This document shows, one piece after another, positions 9,084 through 17,596 of a DNA stretch of 64,000 nt. The first letter of the stretch is position 1; each line of letters begins with the position of its first letter. The notes beneath the pieces are model-generated. The model saw only the letters and a program-made list of their open reading frames with translations, ran no database searches and was not told the DNA's origin. Made by a program: the position numbers and the translations under genes. The stretch spans positions 4,712,001 through 4,776,000 of the forward strand of contig NZ_CP120210.1 in the NCBI RefSeq assembly GCF_029369745.1. The letters are read 5' to 3'. The stretch is from Amycolatopsis sp. QT-25 (GTDB lineage Bacteria > Actinomycetota > Actinomycetes > Mycobacteriales > Pseudonocardiaceae).

Positions 9084-9764
9084 TCAGCTTCGCGGAACCA
9101 CCAGGCCCCGGTCGTACGCCGTGATCACCAGCTGAGCGCGGTCCCGGGCGGACAGCTTGCTCAACAATCGGCTGATGTGCGTCTTCACCGTCTTGACGGA
9201 GATGGTCAACGTCTCGGCGATCTCGGTGTTGGACAACCCGCGGCCGACGAAGGTGAGGATCTCGATCTCACGCTGGGTCAGCCCGGCGGGCGGGCGCGGG
9301 CTCCGGTGCGGCGGCGCCGCGACGTAATGCTCGATCAACCGGGTGAGGATGGCGGGCGCGAACAGGGATTCGCCGGCTCGCGTCCGGCGGACGGCGGCGA
9401 TGAGCTCGTCGGGTTCGGTGTCCTTGAGCAGAAAACCGCTCGCCCCCGCGCGAAGCGCACCGTAGACGTACTCGTCCAGTTCGAACATGCTCAGCACGAG
9501 GATCCTGCACCCGGCCAGGTCGGGGCAGGTGCTGATCTCCTTGGTGGCCACGATGCCGTCCAGGCCGGGCATGCGGATGTCCATCAGCACGACGTCCGGG
9601 CTCAGCCGCCGCGCCATCTCCACCGCTTGCGGCCCGTCCTCGGCCTGTCCGACGACGACCATGTCCGGCGAGGCGCCGATGATGATCGCCAGGCTGTGCC
9701 TCAGCAGGCGTTGGTCGTCGGCGAGCAGGACTCGGATCGGTGGCTGTTCGGGATTCGTCACCAT
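9084..9764 (-). CDS. NarL-type response regulator
   Basis: A 226-residue regulator with an N-terminal receiver domain and a C-terminal LuxR helix-turn-helix. The receiver shows the acidic pair in RVLLADDQ, phosphoacceptor D62 in VVLMDIRMPG, and lysine in GFLLKDTEP. The helix-turn-helix runs from LTQREIEILTFVGRGLSNTE through SVKTVKTHISRLLSKL. It is translationally coupled to the upstream histidine kinase by a 7-base overlap. Its expected target is the convergent ABC exporter operon and perhaps its own promoter. Confidence 0.93.
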   Translation of the reverse strand: MVTNPEQPPIRVLLADDQRLLRHSLAIIIGASPDMVVVGQAEDGPQAVEMARRLSPDVVLMDIRMPGLDGIVATKEISTCPDLAGCRILVLSMFELDEYVYGALRAGASGFLLKDTEPDELIAAVRRTRAGESLFAPAILTRLIEHYVAAPPHRSPRPPAGLTQREIEILTFVGRGLSNTEIAETLTISVKTVKTHISRLLSKLSARDRAQLVITAYDRGLVVPRS

Positions 9765-10615
9765 GCTCCGTCGGGTAGTCGTGCGGTGAGCCGGAATCCG
9801 GTCCCGGCCGGTGCCGCGCGCAGGTCGCCGCCGAGCACCTCGGCGCGTTCTCGAAGTCCTGCCAGGCCGTGGCCTGCACCACGGGTGGGGGACCAGGCAC
9901 CTCGCGGCCCGTCGTCCTCGACGGTCACGACGAGCGCGTCGCTGTCACGCCGTACGTCGATGTGAGTGACCGTCGGTCCGGCGTACCGCGCGGTGTTCGC
10001 GACGGCTTCGCGGACGATCTCACAGATTGTCGCCTGCACCCCAGGAGAAACTTCCCCGAGTTCGCCGACGGCCAGCCGCGGCGTCAGCCCCAGCGACCGG
10101 GCGTCCTCGACGATGGCCGGAAGATCCGACAGCTTCCGCACGGGCCGCAACGGCGCGTCGTACTCGGCAGGGTCGCGAAGCACGGCCAGCATACGTCGGA
10201 GTTCGATGACCGCGTCCCGGCTCGCTTGTTCGATGTCAACGAGCGCCTGCTCGTGTTCCGCCTCCCGGACGTCTCCTCGGACCCGTCTCGCCGCACTGGC
10301 TCGCAGGGTGATCACGCCGAGGCCGTGGGAAACGATGTCGTGGAGTTCCCGGGCGATCCGGAGCCGCTCATGGTGCGTGGCGTGCTCCGCCGCCCAACCG
10401 GTGAGGCGTGCTTCGTAGTCGAGGCGCCGCTTGCGCGCGCGAACCAGCGTCCACGTCGTCACTCCGATGGCCGTGGCCACGACGAGAACCGGCACTGCAA
10501 CCGCGCCAGGCCCGTTCGCACCGACAGCCAGCAACACGACCGCGGCTACGACCAGTACCGCGGAGGCGGCCAGCCACGCACGCGATCGCCATTCGGGGCG
10601 GTCCGGTGGTGTCAT
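9758..10615 (-). CDS. Two-component sensor histidine kinase (HisKA_3 type)
   Basis: A 285-residue kinase with two or three closely spaced hydrophobic segments at about residues 14-58 and almost no extracellular loop, followed by a DHp helix containing H92 in RIARELHDIVSHGLGV. The HATPase domain has EIVREAVANTARYAG and GRGHGLAGLRERAEVLGG-type G-boxes (here GAGHGLAGL). The near absence of a sensor loop is typical of intramembrane-sensing kinases that work with ABC exporters. It is the first gene of the pair with the NarL-type regulator. Confidence 0.93.
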   Translation of the reverse strand: MTPPDRPEWRSRAWLAASAVLVVAAVVLLAVGANGPGAVAVPVLVVATAIGVTTWTLVRARKRRLDYEARLTGWAAEHATHHERLRIARELHDIVSHGLGVITLRASAARRVRGDVREAEHEQALVDIEQASRDAVIELRRMLAVLRDPAEYDAPLRPVRKLSDLPAIVEDARSLGLTPRLAVGELGEVSPGVQATICEIVREAVANTARYAGPTVTHIDVRRDSDALVVTVEDDGPRGAWSPTRGAGHGLAGLRERAEVLGGDLRAAPAGTGFRLTARLPDGAW

Positions 10616-11398
10616 CGCCGGCCATCGTATTACCCGGCGGGTGCGGCCGTGATCACTTCTCGCGGAAGCAGCTCGCGGCCATCAGGCGGCGTGTGCCGGC
10701 GGCACGAGTCGGCTACTGGATCTCCTCCAGCGGAACACACTGGATCGACTCGACTCGGATCGTCGGTTATCGAGAACACGCCGGTCGGCTGGAGCAGTTG
10801 CGCTCCGATCAATGCGGTTCGGCGTCGTCGAGCGCTGTTGCAACCGACGTCGTGCTCCAGGATCGCTCCAGGAAAATCAGGGTGAGAGTTCGGGGTAGTC
10901 GCTTTGATCGCTACTCGGAGTTTCTGGTCGTTTCCTCGTGCAGGTAGGCGACGAGGTCACCGTCCCACTCCGGGTATCGGCCGGTGGCTCGCGCCAGTTC
11001 CCAGCCGTGTACTACCAGCTCGCCCACCATCATGCCGCCGCCGACCAGTTCGGCGGGCAACTCCGTCGGCCCTCCCATGTGAGCGGCCCCATCCACGCGT
11101 CAGGCTCGCCTCTGGCCGGACATCCCTATGCCCGCCGGAAGAGTGACCAGGTCGATCCCGGTGTCCCACCCCGGGCATGACGTCCGCCTCGCCGCGATAT
11201 TCGCCGGAACTGCTGCCGAGCTTCGCCGCGTACCACGTAACGATCGTGCTTTCACCTCCCGTCGAAACACACGTCGGGCGGTGTGCTGGGCGTACTACCG
11301 CCAGCTGATCGTCTACTGGGCTCGTCCGGCGTGGCGGGCACGGGCTTCTTAGGCGGCGCGAACCCGCTTGACATTGCCACTGGTGTCAAGGATCCAAG
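10616..11398. other. Mostly non-coding stretch with one gene fragment
   Basis: Apart from the TIGR03086 fragment at 10911-11096 I recognise nothing here. Short open frames on both strands lack consistent codon bias. The stretch is probably another decay zone between the kinase promoter and the oxidoreductase/MerR pair. Confidence 0.4.
10911..11096 (-). pseudogene. TIGR03086-type (DinB/MDMPI superfamily) protein fragment
   Basis: The fragment reads HMGGPTELPAELVGGGMMVG, then ELVVHGWELARATGRY. This is the internal signature (GELVVHGWDLARATG) of actinobacterial TIGR03086 proteins, relatives of mycothiol-dependent maleylpyruvate isomerase. Such proteins run about 190-200 residues with an N-terminal HxxxE-type metal site; here only about 60 residues near the C-terminal half are in frame, with no matching upstream part. 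It is therefore a broken gene. Confidence 0.55.
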
Positions 11399-11407
11399 AT
11401 GCCCTGT

Positions 11408-11941
11408 ATGAGCTCCGACCTGCAGGACTGGAACAGCCGGATCATCGCCGAGTTCCGGGCGAACGCCGGGTTCATCCGATGGAGTACCGACGAAGACCTC
11501 GCCATGGGACGCCCCATTCCCCCACTGCTCCCGGGATTCGACCCGCATCAGAGCGTCCCGATCATTCTTCTCACCCACACTGGCGCCACTACCGGTCGCA
11601 CACGCACCAACCCACTCGTATACCAGGCCGTGAGCGAGACGTTCGCCGTCTTCGCCACCTACGGCGGTAGCCCACACCCACCAAGCTGGTACCGCAACAT
11701 CACCACGAATCCACGTGCGACCGTCGAGGTCGGCACCGAAACGACACCCACGCGAGCCCGGCTCACCTCCGGAACAGAACGCGACCGCATCTGGGCCCGG
11801 CAGGTGCAGCTCATGGCCACTTTCGCCGACTTCCAAGCAGCAGCCGGCCGGCAGATCCCCGTCGTCGTCCTCACCCCCGACCGTGACACGCACCCGAGCC
11901 CCCGCCCCGGTCACCCAAGTAGCCAGGAGCAGTCACAATGA
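11408..11941 (+). CDS. F420-dependent nitroreductase-like protein (Ddn/DUF385 family)
   Basis: A roughly 177-residue split-barrel protein of the deazaflavin (F420)-binding family. The recognisable core is ILLTHTGATTGRTRTNPLVY, then a strand ending FATYGGSPHPPSWYRNI and NPRATVEVG, which matches the F420-binding pattern LLxTxGRKSGxxRxxPL...SxGGxxxxPxWyxNL. An ATG lies at 11399 in the same frame; the second one at 11408 gives the usual short N-terminus. The stop lies five bases before the MerR start, so the two probably form one transcript. The substrate is unknown. Confidence 0.85.
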   Translation: MSSDLQDWNSRIIAEFRANAGFIRWSTDEDLAMGRPIPPLLPGFDPHQSVPIILLTHTGATTGRTRTNPLVYQAVSETFAVFATYGGSPHPPSWYRNITTNPRATVEVGTETTPTRARLTSGTERDRIWARQVQLMATFADFQAAAGRQIPVVVLTPDRDTHPSPRPGHPSSQEQSQ

Positions 11942-11945
11942 AGGC

Positions 11946-12389
11946 ATGGTCTCCACCGCCAGCCACCACGAGGGGCTACGTATCGGCCAGCTGTCGCGTG
12001 CCACCGGCGCCAGCACTCGCTCTCTGCGCCACTACGAGCAACGCGGCCTGATCAACGCGCACCGCGATCACAACGGCTACCGCCGCTACGACGCCAGCGT
12101 CATTCAGGTGGTCCACAACGTGCGCCGACTGCTCAGCGCGGGTCTGTCCATCGACGACATCCACCAGTTCGGATCCTGCGTCCGTGCACTCGACCTCGAC
12201 GCGTCCCCTTGTGTCTCGGCCCTCGAGATCTACCAGCAACGCCTCCGAACCCTCGACGCCAGAATCACCGCCCTCAACCACTTACGCGCCAACCTCGCCG
12301 AGCAGACCGACCAACTTCGATACGCACTACAACCCCAACACCGCGGCGGGCACGGCAATCGACTCCTGAACGAATCCACGCCGGCTTGA
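11946..12389 (+). CDS. MerR-family regulator
   Basis: A 147-residue regulator with the MerR winged helix at the N-terminus (LRIGQLSRATGASTRSLRHY, then EQRGLINAHRDHNGYRRYD). A dimerisation coiled coil follows, with cysteines in SCVRALDLDASPC. The two-cysteine spacing could hold a ligand, but no known metal-sensor signature (MerR, CueR, SoxR) is present. It follows the F420-type oxidoreductase gene with essentially no gap and probably regulates it and itself. Confidence 0.88.
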   Translation: MVSTASHHEGLRIGQLSRATGASTRSLRHYEQRGLINAHRDHNGYRRYDASVIQVVHNVRRLLSAGLSIDDIHQFGSCVRALDLDASPCVSALEIYQQRLRTLDARITALNHLRANLAEQTDQLRYALQPQHRGGHGNRLLNESTPA

Positions 12390-12892
12390 GCGGCACCGAC
12401 GGCTCCCGCGCGTGCACGCGAATCGACGCTCGGTTCGTGCCTGCCAGGCAACCGGAAACGAGTCGAGCAGCTTATGCGCGAGACCGATCCAGGACCTTCT
12501 CGCCAGGGCCACTGGATCGCATCATGTGCGAACCACCGTCTCCGGACGCGTCACCGCGCCGAAGAGAGCCGGCAACACGCCATCCGCAGCGGCGAGTCGC
12601 GTAACAGAAAGTGTTCGACCGCGTAGCGGATGCCACGTCCGATGCCGCGCAGGGCGGCGGAGCGAAGCTGCTGCTCCGACTCTTGCCCGGAACGCGACCG
12701 CTACATCGGCCATCACCGTTCCCCGCGTCCGAGTCGCTATCGGCAGAGACACCCTCCCGCCGGCCGCACGAGCGGGTCCGCGGCAACGTGAAGTGTCGGC
12801 AACATCATCCAGACGGCCCGGTCCGACGCGGCAGCGGTGTCCTCGGTGTCCGCGTACAGGACAATGTGCTCAGCAGGTGCGAGTGAATGTGC
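12390..12892. other. Intergenic stretch without recognised content
   Basis: The MerR gene on the plus strand and the GNAT gene on the minus strand converge on this 503-base gap. I saw no coding signal that survives inspection and no clear symmetrical terminator. Confidence 0.4.
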
Positions 12893-13501
12893 TCAGGTGG
12901 TGAGGCTGCGGACCGGCGGGGTCGGTGTGGTGTCTTGGCGTTGCTGCCACGTGGCCTTGGTGATGTCGTACTCGACTTCGCCTTGCTCCGCGCCGGATAC
13001 CGCGTCGTCGTTGGCTCCGGCAGAGGGGAACGCTCGAACGAAGGAGAGCCCTGCGGCAGCCATGGTTGCCCGTGAGGCGGTGTTGACGGCCAGGGTCTGG
13101 GCGAAGATGCGGTTGAGCCCTAGGTCGGTGAAGCCGTAGCGGATGAGTTCTTTCGCGCCCTCGCTGGCGTATCCGCGACGCCACCGGTGACGTAACAGCC
13201 GGTAACCCAGGTCGGCTTCCCCTGCGATGTCGGGCTGGTCCGGCCCATGCGGCGGTTGCAGAATCCACCAACCCACGAAGCCATCCTCGGCGAATCCGAC
13301 CCAGAAGCCCAGGCCGGGCACCTTCCGTGCGGCGGCGCGCCGACGGTGATGTGCACGCTCGGTCTCGGCGCGGGTGCGGGCTCGGCCGGTAAGGTAGCGC
13401 ATCACCTCGGGATCGGAATCCAGCTCGATTTCCAACTCGAGGTGCTCCTCGGTCAGCGGCACGAGGGTCAGCCGCCGGGTACGCAACGTAGGCTGGGTCA
13501 C
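12893..13501 (-). CDS. GNAT-family N-acetyltransferase (RimJ/RimL-like)
   Basis: A 202-residue acetyltransferase. The order TLRTRRLTLVPLTEEHLE, then LGYRLLRHRWRRGYASEGAK (the acetyl-CoA pyrophosphate loop), then LGLNRIFAQTLAVNTASRAT and MAAAGLSFVR is the standard RimJ/RimL layout. The GTG at 13501 (VTQPTLRTRRL) is chosen because homologues begin a few residues before TxRLxL; the frame stays open upstream to 13582 without support. The acceptor is unknown, but such proteins often modify ribosomal N-termini or small amines. Confidence 0.85.
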   Translation of the reverse strand: MTQPTLRTRRLTLVPLTEEHLELEIELDSDPEVMRYLTGRARTRAETERAHHRRRAAARKVPGLGFWVGFAEDGFVGWWILQPPHGPDQPDIAGEADLGYRLLRHRWRRGYASEGAKELIRYGFTDLGLNRIFAQTLAVNTASRATMAAAGLSFVRAFPSAGANDDAVSGAEQGEVEYDITKATWQQRQDTTPTPPVRSLTT

Positions 13502-14284
13502 CTGATGATCTTCGCAGCCTGGGCAAGCGAATAACCGGCAGCTAGGGATCAGTGGGAGCCCGACGACTGAGCACGTACACACTTGAGCACTCAGATCAGC
13601 ACACCGACATCAGGCGACACGCCCGGGAACACCGTTCCGAATCGGTGTCAGTCATCGTCTGTGAGCAGCGAGCGGATCAGGGGCGTGATCGTTCGATCAA
13701 GATCATTTCAGCGCTCGCTCCTGCGACCGGAGCTGTCTCGATGCGACAGGCTGCTCGAGATCCGCGACAACCTCAGGAGAGCCCGGTGAAATGGTCGTGG
13801 TCGAGCCCGACGCCGATGGTCCTCCGGCTCGCGCGGTCGTCCCCGCCGTAGGGCGACCCACGAGGTAGCCGATCGCGCGGCCGGGCGTGGTACTGGACCT
13901 GCCCGGTGTCACGTTCTGCTCGACCATCGAGATCAGCGCGTTGCGCACCTTCCACTCTCACCCCGCTGCCGCGTGCACACAGCCGCTGCTTGTCCCAAGT
14001 TCCCCAGTACGGCGTCCCCTGGACCTCGTGGGACTGCCGGACATCTTCACCGTGCACCCTGCCCACACCTCCGCGCTCAATGCCGCGACGACCACGACCC
14101 GCATCGGCCCCCGCTGCCTCGCAAGGCGGTCGCGGGCATGCGGCCGGCCGCCCGCCAGTGACCTGGTTAGTCGGCATCCGGCGCGTAGCGCAACAACGCA
14201 GGCACACTCGCCGAACGTGACCAGCACGCCCCCGCGGCCTACCGCGCAATCTTCTTGCCGCCCACGGGAGACCACCACGCCGTA
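13502..14284. other. Intergenic region holding an eroded STAS gene
   Basis: The only recognisable content is the frameshifted STAS-domain gene at about 13790-14090. The rest shows no consistent reading frame. Confidence 0.4.
13790..14090 (+). pseudogene. STAS-domain anti-sigma antagonist, frameshifted
   Basis: An ATG at 13790 opens with VVVEPDADGPPARAVV and runs into TAG at 13865-13867. In the next frame, from about 13887, the sequence continues VVLDLPGVTFCSTIEISALR, then LLVPSSPVRRPLDLVGLPDI and FTVHPAHTSAL. This is the second half of a STAS domain (VVLDLSGVTFCDSSGLxAL...LxLxGLxxLFxVHPxxxxAL). The Ser of the phosphorylation site, normally D-S-S-G, is replaced by STIE. The frame change plus the lost motif indicate decay. 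It may be a relic of a sigma-factor control pair near the ECF module. Confidence 0.5.
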
Positions 14285-14944
14285 TCAGAAGTCGGAGGCG
14301 GCGACCGCTCGGCCTTCTGGGTCGAGTACGCGGAATCCGCCGGCGTTCGAGCGCAGGACGGAGCTGTTGAGATTGCAGTGCATTTCCACAGCACCAGTCC
14401 CGATGAATTCGCCCGCGTCTGTCTGCGCGCCGTTCCCGTCCACGATCACTACTCGGTAGCGTTCGCCCGTCTCGAACCCGGTCGCGGTCAGCTTGATCTC
14501 GACACCCCAGGTGTGCGGCACCAGCCCGGCGGAGGCGTGGATCGCCGTCGTTGCCGATCTCACCCGGACCGCTTCGAAAGGGCCCGGCGACGGCACATCG
14601 GGATGGACGACCCAGCCGATACCGACACCGCAGACCACCGCGATCACCGCGGCCGCGACCCAGCGCGGCGGCTGCCACCGGCGACGGGGCAGCCCCGCCC
14701 GGACCCGGCGCACGACGGCGTCCCCCAGGTCAGGCGGGACGGTCACCTGCTCGTGGTCACCGACATGCGACATGTCGACCAGACCCAAGGCGAGTACGAC
14801 CGGCCCCAGTTCCCGTAGCTTCGACCGGCAGTCCGCGCATCCGGACAGATGTGCGTCGATCCTGAGCCGTTCGTGCTCGTCCAACTGGTCGAGCGCGTAG
14901 GCACCCAGAGTTTCGCGCAGGGCGCGGTGATCGTCGGGTTTCAC
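14285..14944 (-). CDS. Membrane anti-sigma factor with zinc-finger domain
   Basis: A 219-residue RskA/ZAS-type protein. The N-terminal domain carries H32-x3-C36-x2-C39 (HLSGCADC), which binds zinc and the sigma factor. One membrane span covers about residues 95-113, and an extracytoplasmic domain ends in residues resembling the RskA fold (LTATGFETGERYRVVIVD). It overlaps the sigma gene by ATGA, the usual co-translated pair. Release would come from extracytoplasmic cleavage of the anti-sigma factor. The divergent secreted DUF4394 protein is a likely regulon member. Confidence 0.9.
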   Translation of the reverse strand: MKPDDHRALRETLGAYALDQLDEHERLRIDAHLSGCADCRSKLRELGPVVLALGLVDMSHVGDHEQVTVPPDLGDAVVRRVRAGLPRRRWQPPRWVAAAVIAVVCGVGIGWVVHPDVPSPGPFEAVRVRSATTAIHASAGLVPHTWGVEIKLTATGFETGERYRVVIVDGNGAQTDAGEFIGTGAVEMHCNLNSSVLRSNAGGFRVLDPEGRAVAASDF

Positions 14945-15471
14945 AGCTCGACCCCCATTTCCTCCATCGCGACGCGCAGCGCCCGCAACCCGTAGAAGAG
15001 CCTGGTACGCAGTGTGCCGACCGGGATACCCAACTCAGCCGCGACCTCCGCGTACGGCCTGCCCCTCAGGTGAGTCTCGACCAGGCACACCCGATGTTCC
15101 AGGCTGATCCGCCGCAACGCCTCCTCCACCAGCCAGGTCGTCACCTGCCTTTCTGCGAACCCCGCCTCCATCGGTTCCTCGGCCAGTCCGAACCTGCTCG
15201 CCGGGCGGACCGACCGGCGGCGTATTTCGTCGACGATCACGTTCCTCGCGATCGCGAACAGCCACACTCGCAGGCTCGCCACCTCGGGGTCGAACCTTTC
15301 GGCCGCCCGCCATGCCCGCAGGAACACCTCCTGCACCACGTCCTGGGCCGCGCCGTCGTCGTTCAGCTGTCGCATCGCGAACCGGTACAGCTCCGGTCCG
15401 TGCGCGTTGTACACCGCACGAAGAGCGTGTTCCTCGGTCAGGCCGAGGCCGCCACTGGCCGATCTACCCAT
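14941..15471 (-). CDS. ECF RNA polymerase sigma factor
   Basis: A 176-residue sigma factor with region 2 (LYRFAMRQLNDDGAAQDVVQ, then EVFLRAWRAAERFDP and VWLFAIARNVIVDEIRRR) and region 4 (LEHRVCLVETHLRGRPYAEV, then AAELGIPVGTLRTRLFYGLR). Its partner anti-sigma factor follows immediately. The region upstream contains a perfect palindrome and repeated GGTGAAC elements that may be its own recognition sequence. Confidence 0.92.
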   Translation of the reverse strand: MGRSASGGLGLTEEHALRAVYNAHGPELYRFAMRQLNDDGAAQDVVQEVFLRAWRAAERFDPEVASLRVWLFAIARNVIVDEIRRRSVRPASRFGLAEEPMEAGFAERQVTTWLVEEALRRISLEHRVCLVETHLRGRPYAEVAAELGIPVGTLRTRLFYGLRALRVAMEEMGVEL

Positions 15472-15510
15472 CCCGCGTCCCTCCTACCGGACTGTGTTCG
15501 GAGCGGACGG

Positions 15511-15555
15511 GGTGAACGTTCACCGGATCACGGATTTTTCCCGGAATCGGTGAAC
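15511..15555. promoter_or_regulatory. Palindrome and repeated GGTGAAC elements between sigma and DUF4394 genes
   Basis: GGTGAACGTTCACC at 15511-15524 is a perfect 14-base palindrome, and GGTGAAC recurs at 15549-15555. The latter lies about 60 bases before the DUF4394 ATG, a suitable distance for a -35 element. A GTGAAC-type -35 facing both genes would fit an autoregulated ECF factor that also drives the secreted protein. This is inference from position and symmetry. Confidence 0.4.
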
Positions 15556-15616
15556 GCGGGAGAGGTCCCGGCCGTATGCACCGGCCGTCAACATTTTCGA
15601 CGAACAGGAGCTGACC

Positions 15617-16471
15617 ATGCGCACAACCATCCGCGCGCTGGTGATCGGAGGCGTGGCACTCACCCTCATGGCGGGCGGCACCGTGGCTTCCGCCTCACCA
15701 TCCCGGAACGACGACTGCGGCGTCCTCGTCTTGAGCGACAACGGCGTTTTGAGCAGACATCACTGCGACCGCCCGCTACTCGCCACTTCTTCGAAGAAGA
15801 TCTCCGGGCTGGCCAAAGGCGATCGCCTGATCGGCCTGGACACCCGTCCCGCCACCGGCGGGCTCTATTCACTTGCCGCCTCGGGTCAGCTGTACCGGAT
15901 CGACGCCAAGACGGCGAAGGCCATCGCGGTCGGCACGCGAAACGCGTTGAGCGGAAAAGCGATCGGCTTCGACTTCAACCCGGTCGTCGACCGGATCAGG
16001 GTCGTCTCCGACAACGGCCTCAACCTTCGGCTGCACCCCGACACCGGCGCGATCGCCGGCACCGACACCCCATTGACCTACCCAGGCCGGGCACAGACCC
16101 CCCGCGTTGCCGCGTCCGGTTACACCAACAGCGTCGCCGGGGCGACATCGACGGCGCTGTACGGGCTCGACTCCGGTCAAGGCACCTTGGTCAAGCAGGG
16201 CAGCCTGCCCGGCGAGACCCCGGTCGTCTCCCCCAACACCGGTCAGCTCACCGCGATCGGCAAGCTCGGACTGAACATCAGTTCCGTGAACGGCTTCGAC
16301 ATCACAGGCGTCGCGAAAGCCGGCACATACGACGCCCGCGACTACAAGGCCGTCGCAGCGGTCCGGGCACACGGAGTCCCGCTGCTGGTCCGGATCGACC
16401 TCACCACGGGTCGCGCCCACGTCGTTTCCCTGCTGCTGACGCGGCCGGTCGGCTTGGCCCTGACCAACTGA
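15617..16471 (+). CDS. Secreted DUF4394 protein
   Basis: A 284-residue exported protein. Residues 1-26 form a signal peptide (positively charged start, hydrophobic core, cleavage after VASA). The mature part has repeated beta-strand motifs LIGLDTRPATGGLYSLAASG, IGFDFNPVVDRIRVVSDNGL and NLRLHPDTG, which define DUF4394, a beta-propeller-like family of unknown function. The ATG follows an AGGAG box. It is divergent from the ECF sigma factor. Control by that factor is proposed from the shared intergenic elements. Confidence 0.88.
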   Translation: MRTTIRALVIGGVALTLMAGGTVASASPSRNDDCGVLVLSDNGVLSRHHCDRPLLATSSKKISGLAKGDRLIGLDTRPATGGLYSLAASGQLYRIDAKTAKAIAVGTRNALSGKAIGFDFNPVVDRIRVVSDNGLNLRLHPDTGAIAGTDTPLTYPGRAQTPRVAASGYTNSVAGATSTALYGLDSGQGTLVKQGSLPGETPVVSPNTGQLTAIGKLGLNISSVNGFDITGVAKAGTYDARDYKAVAAVRAHGVPLLVRIDLTTGRAHVVSLLLTRPVGLALTN

Positions 16472-16542
16472 TTTCCCGGCGGATGGGCGATCCCCTGCTC
16501 GGGATCGCCCCTCCGCCGAGTTCGCGTCAAAGGTGCTCAAAA

Positions 16543-17252
16543 GTGCCGACCAACCCGCTTTCGAAACGTTCACCAACGATCGCCTTCTCGCGCGTTTGCC
16601 ACTTGACCGGCCGGGGTGAGGCCGGTGTGCGCAAGGTGATCGACTTCGTCGGGCGGGCCGCGGAGACAGCGGTCGAACTCGTCGTGTTTCCCGAAACCTT
16701 CCTGCCGGGATACCCATTCTGGCTCACGCGGTCCGGTGACACGGGACTCGACGACCCCAAGCAGGAGTTGGCCTATGCGGCATACCAGGAGGCCGCGATC
16801 GAGCTGACCGACCCCGTGGCAGGGGTATGTGGCGGCCACCGAAAGCTCGTACCCACCTTCGAGGAACGGCCGGTGTGGGGCAACGGGCACGGCCCGCGAG
16901 TGCACCAGGTCGGCGGGCTGTGCCGCTGGGAGCACCGGATGCCGTTGGCGCGGCATGTCCTCTACGCGCAAGTCCCCGACCTGCACGTGTCGATGTGGCC
17001 GGGATCCACGAGACTGACCTGCGACATCACCCTGCCCTGGCAGGGTCGAACGTACTCACTCGCGGCCGGCGCGCTGATCAACTACGCGGACTTTGCCCGC
17101 CAGCTTTCCCCTTACGGGACGAGATCCTGGCGGCCAGTCAGAGTTCCCCCTACGACGGTGGATCCGCGATCGCCGGGCCGACCGGCCGATGGGTCGTCGA
17201 ACCCGTCAAGGACGAGGAATGGCTCGTCATCGCGCTGAACATGCCGAGGTGA
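16543..17252 (+). pseudogene. Nitrilase, frameshifted and truncated
   Basis: Clear nitrilase pieces lie in different frames. AVELVVFPETFLPGYPFW carries the catalytic Glu. GGLCRWEHRMPLARHVLYAQ corresponds to the Cys loop (family GGLICWEHxxPLARYALYAQ) but the Cys is displaced by one position. GRTYSLAAGALINYADF is in one frame, and then FPLRDEILAAS, GGSAIAGPTGRWVVEP and DEEWLVIA in another. The N-terminal substrate strand and the C-terminal tail are missing or scrambled. The gene is dead. Confidence 0.8.
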
Positions 17253-17460
17253 CCACGGCAGCGGCCGGGCAGCAGGGCCCGCGGTCGCGGCCGATCCCGC
17301 GGTGTGCCCCGGGCCGCGGGAGCCTTCGATCCGCGTCGGCGAGTTGCTCACTCACTGGTGTTGAGGTGCGCGGAAGCCGTTTCCGGTGTCGCGGGGCGGG
17401 CACACCACTGTCACGTGGTTGATCAGGCTGCGGATCGGTTGTCAGGAAAGGAGAAGTGCG

Positions 17461-17583
17461 ATGAACGAGGAACAGACGATTCCGGTGTACGAGCCGCCGG
17501 CTCTGGTGGAACTGGGCGAGTTCAGTGAGGACACTCTCGGTTTCGGCCGCCACATAATCGACGCGATCGGATTTATGCACTGA
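17461..17583 (+). CDS. Lasso peptide precursor (A)
   Basis: A 40-residue precursor. The 26-residue leader shows the lasso recognition pattern Y10-xx-P13-x-L15-xxx-G19-xxxxx-T25-x-G27, with Thr at the penultimate leader position. The predicted core, residues 27-40, is GFGRHIIDAIGFMH. G1 and D8 of the core would form an 8-residue macrolactam ring, leaving a six-residue tail AIGFMH. There are no cysteines, so it is a class II lasso peptide. The GFGxxx(I/L)D start resembles sungsanpin and chaxapeptin as I remember them. A strong AGGAAAGGAG site precedes the ATG. Cyclase, RRE and peptidase genes follow directly. Confidence 0.93.
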   Translation: MNEEQTIPVYEPPALVELGEFSEDTLGFGRHIIDAIGFMH

Positions 17584-17596
17584 CGAGGGTGACGTG

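Noticed and set aside
15070..17238. A continuous 722-residue plus-strand frame over the sigma factor, DUF4394 and nitrilase
   Set aside because: Only its last third contains nitrilase residues; the remainder is a shadow of the real genes.
17521..17583. Alternative lasso core starting at the second glycine of GFG
   Set aside because: It would put the Asp at position 6, giving a six-residue ring that lasso cyclases are not known to make, and would break the T-x-G leader rule.
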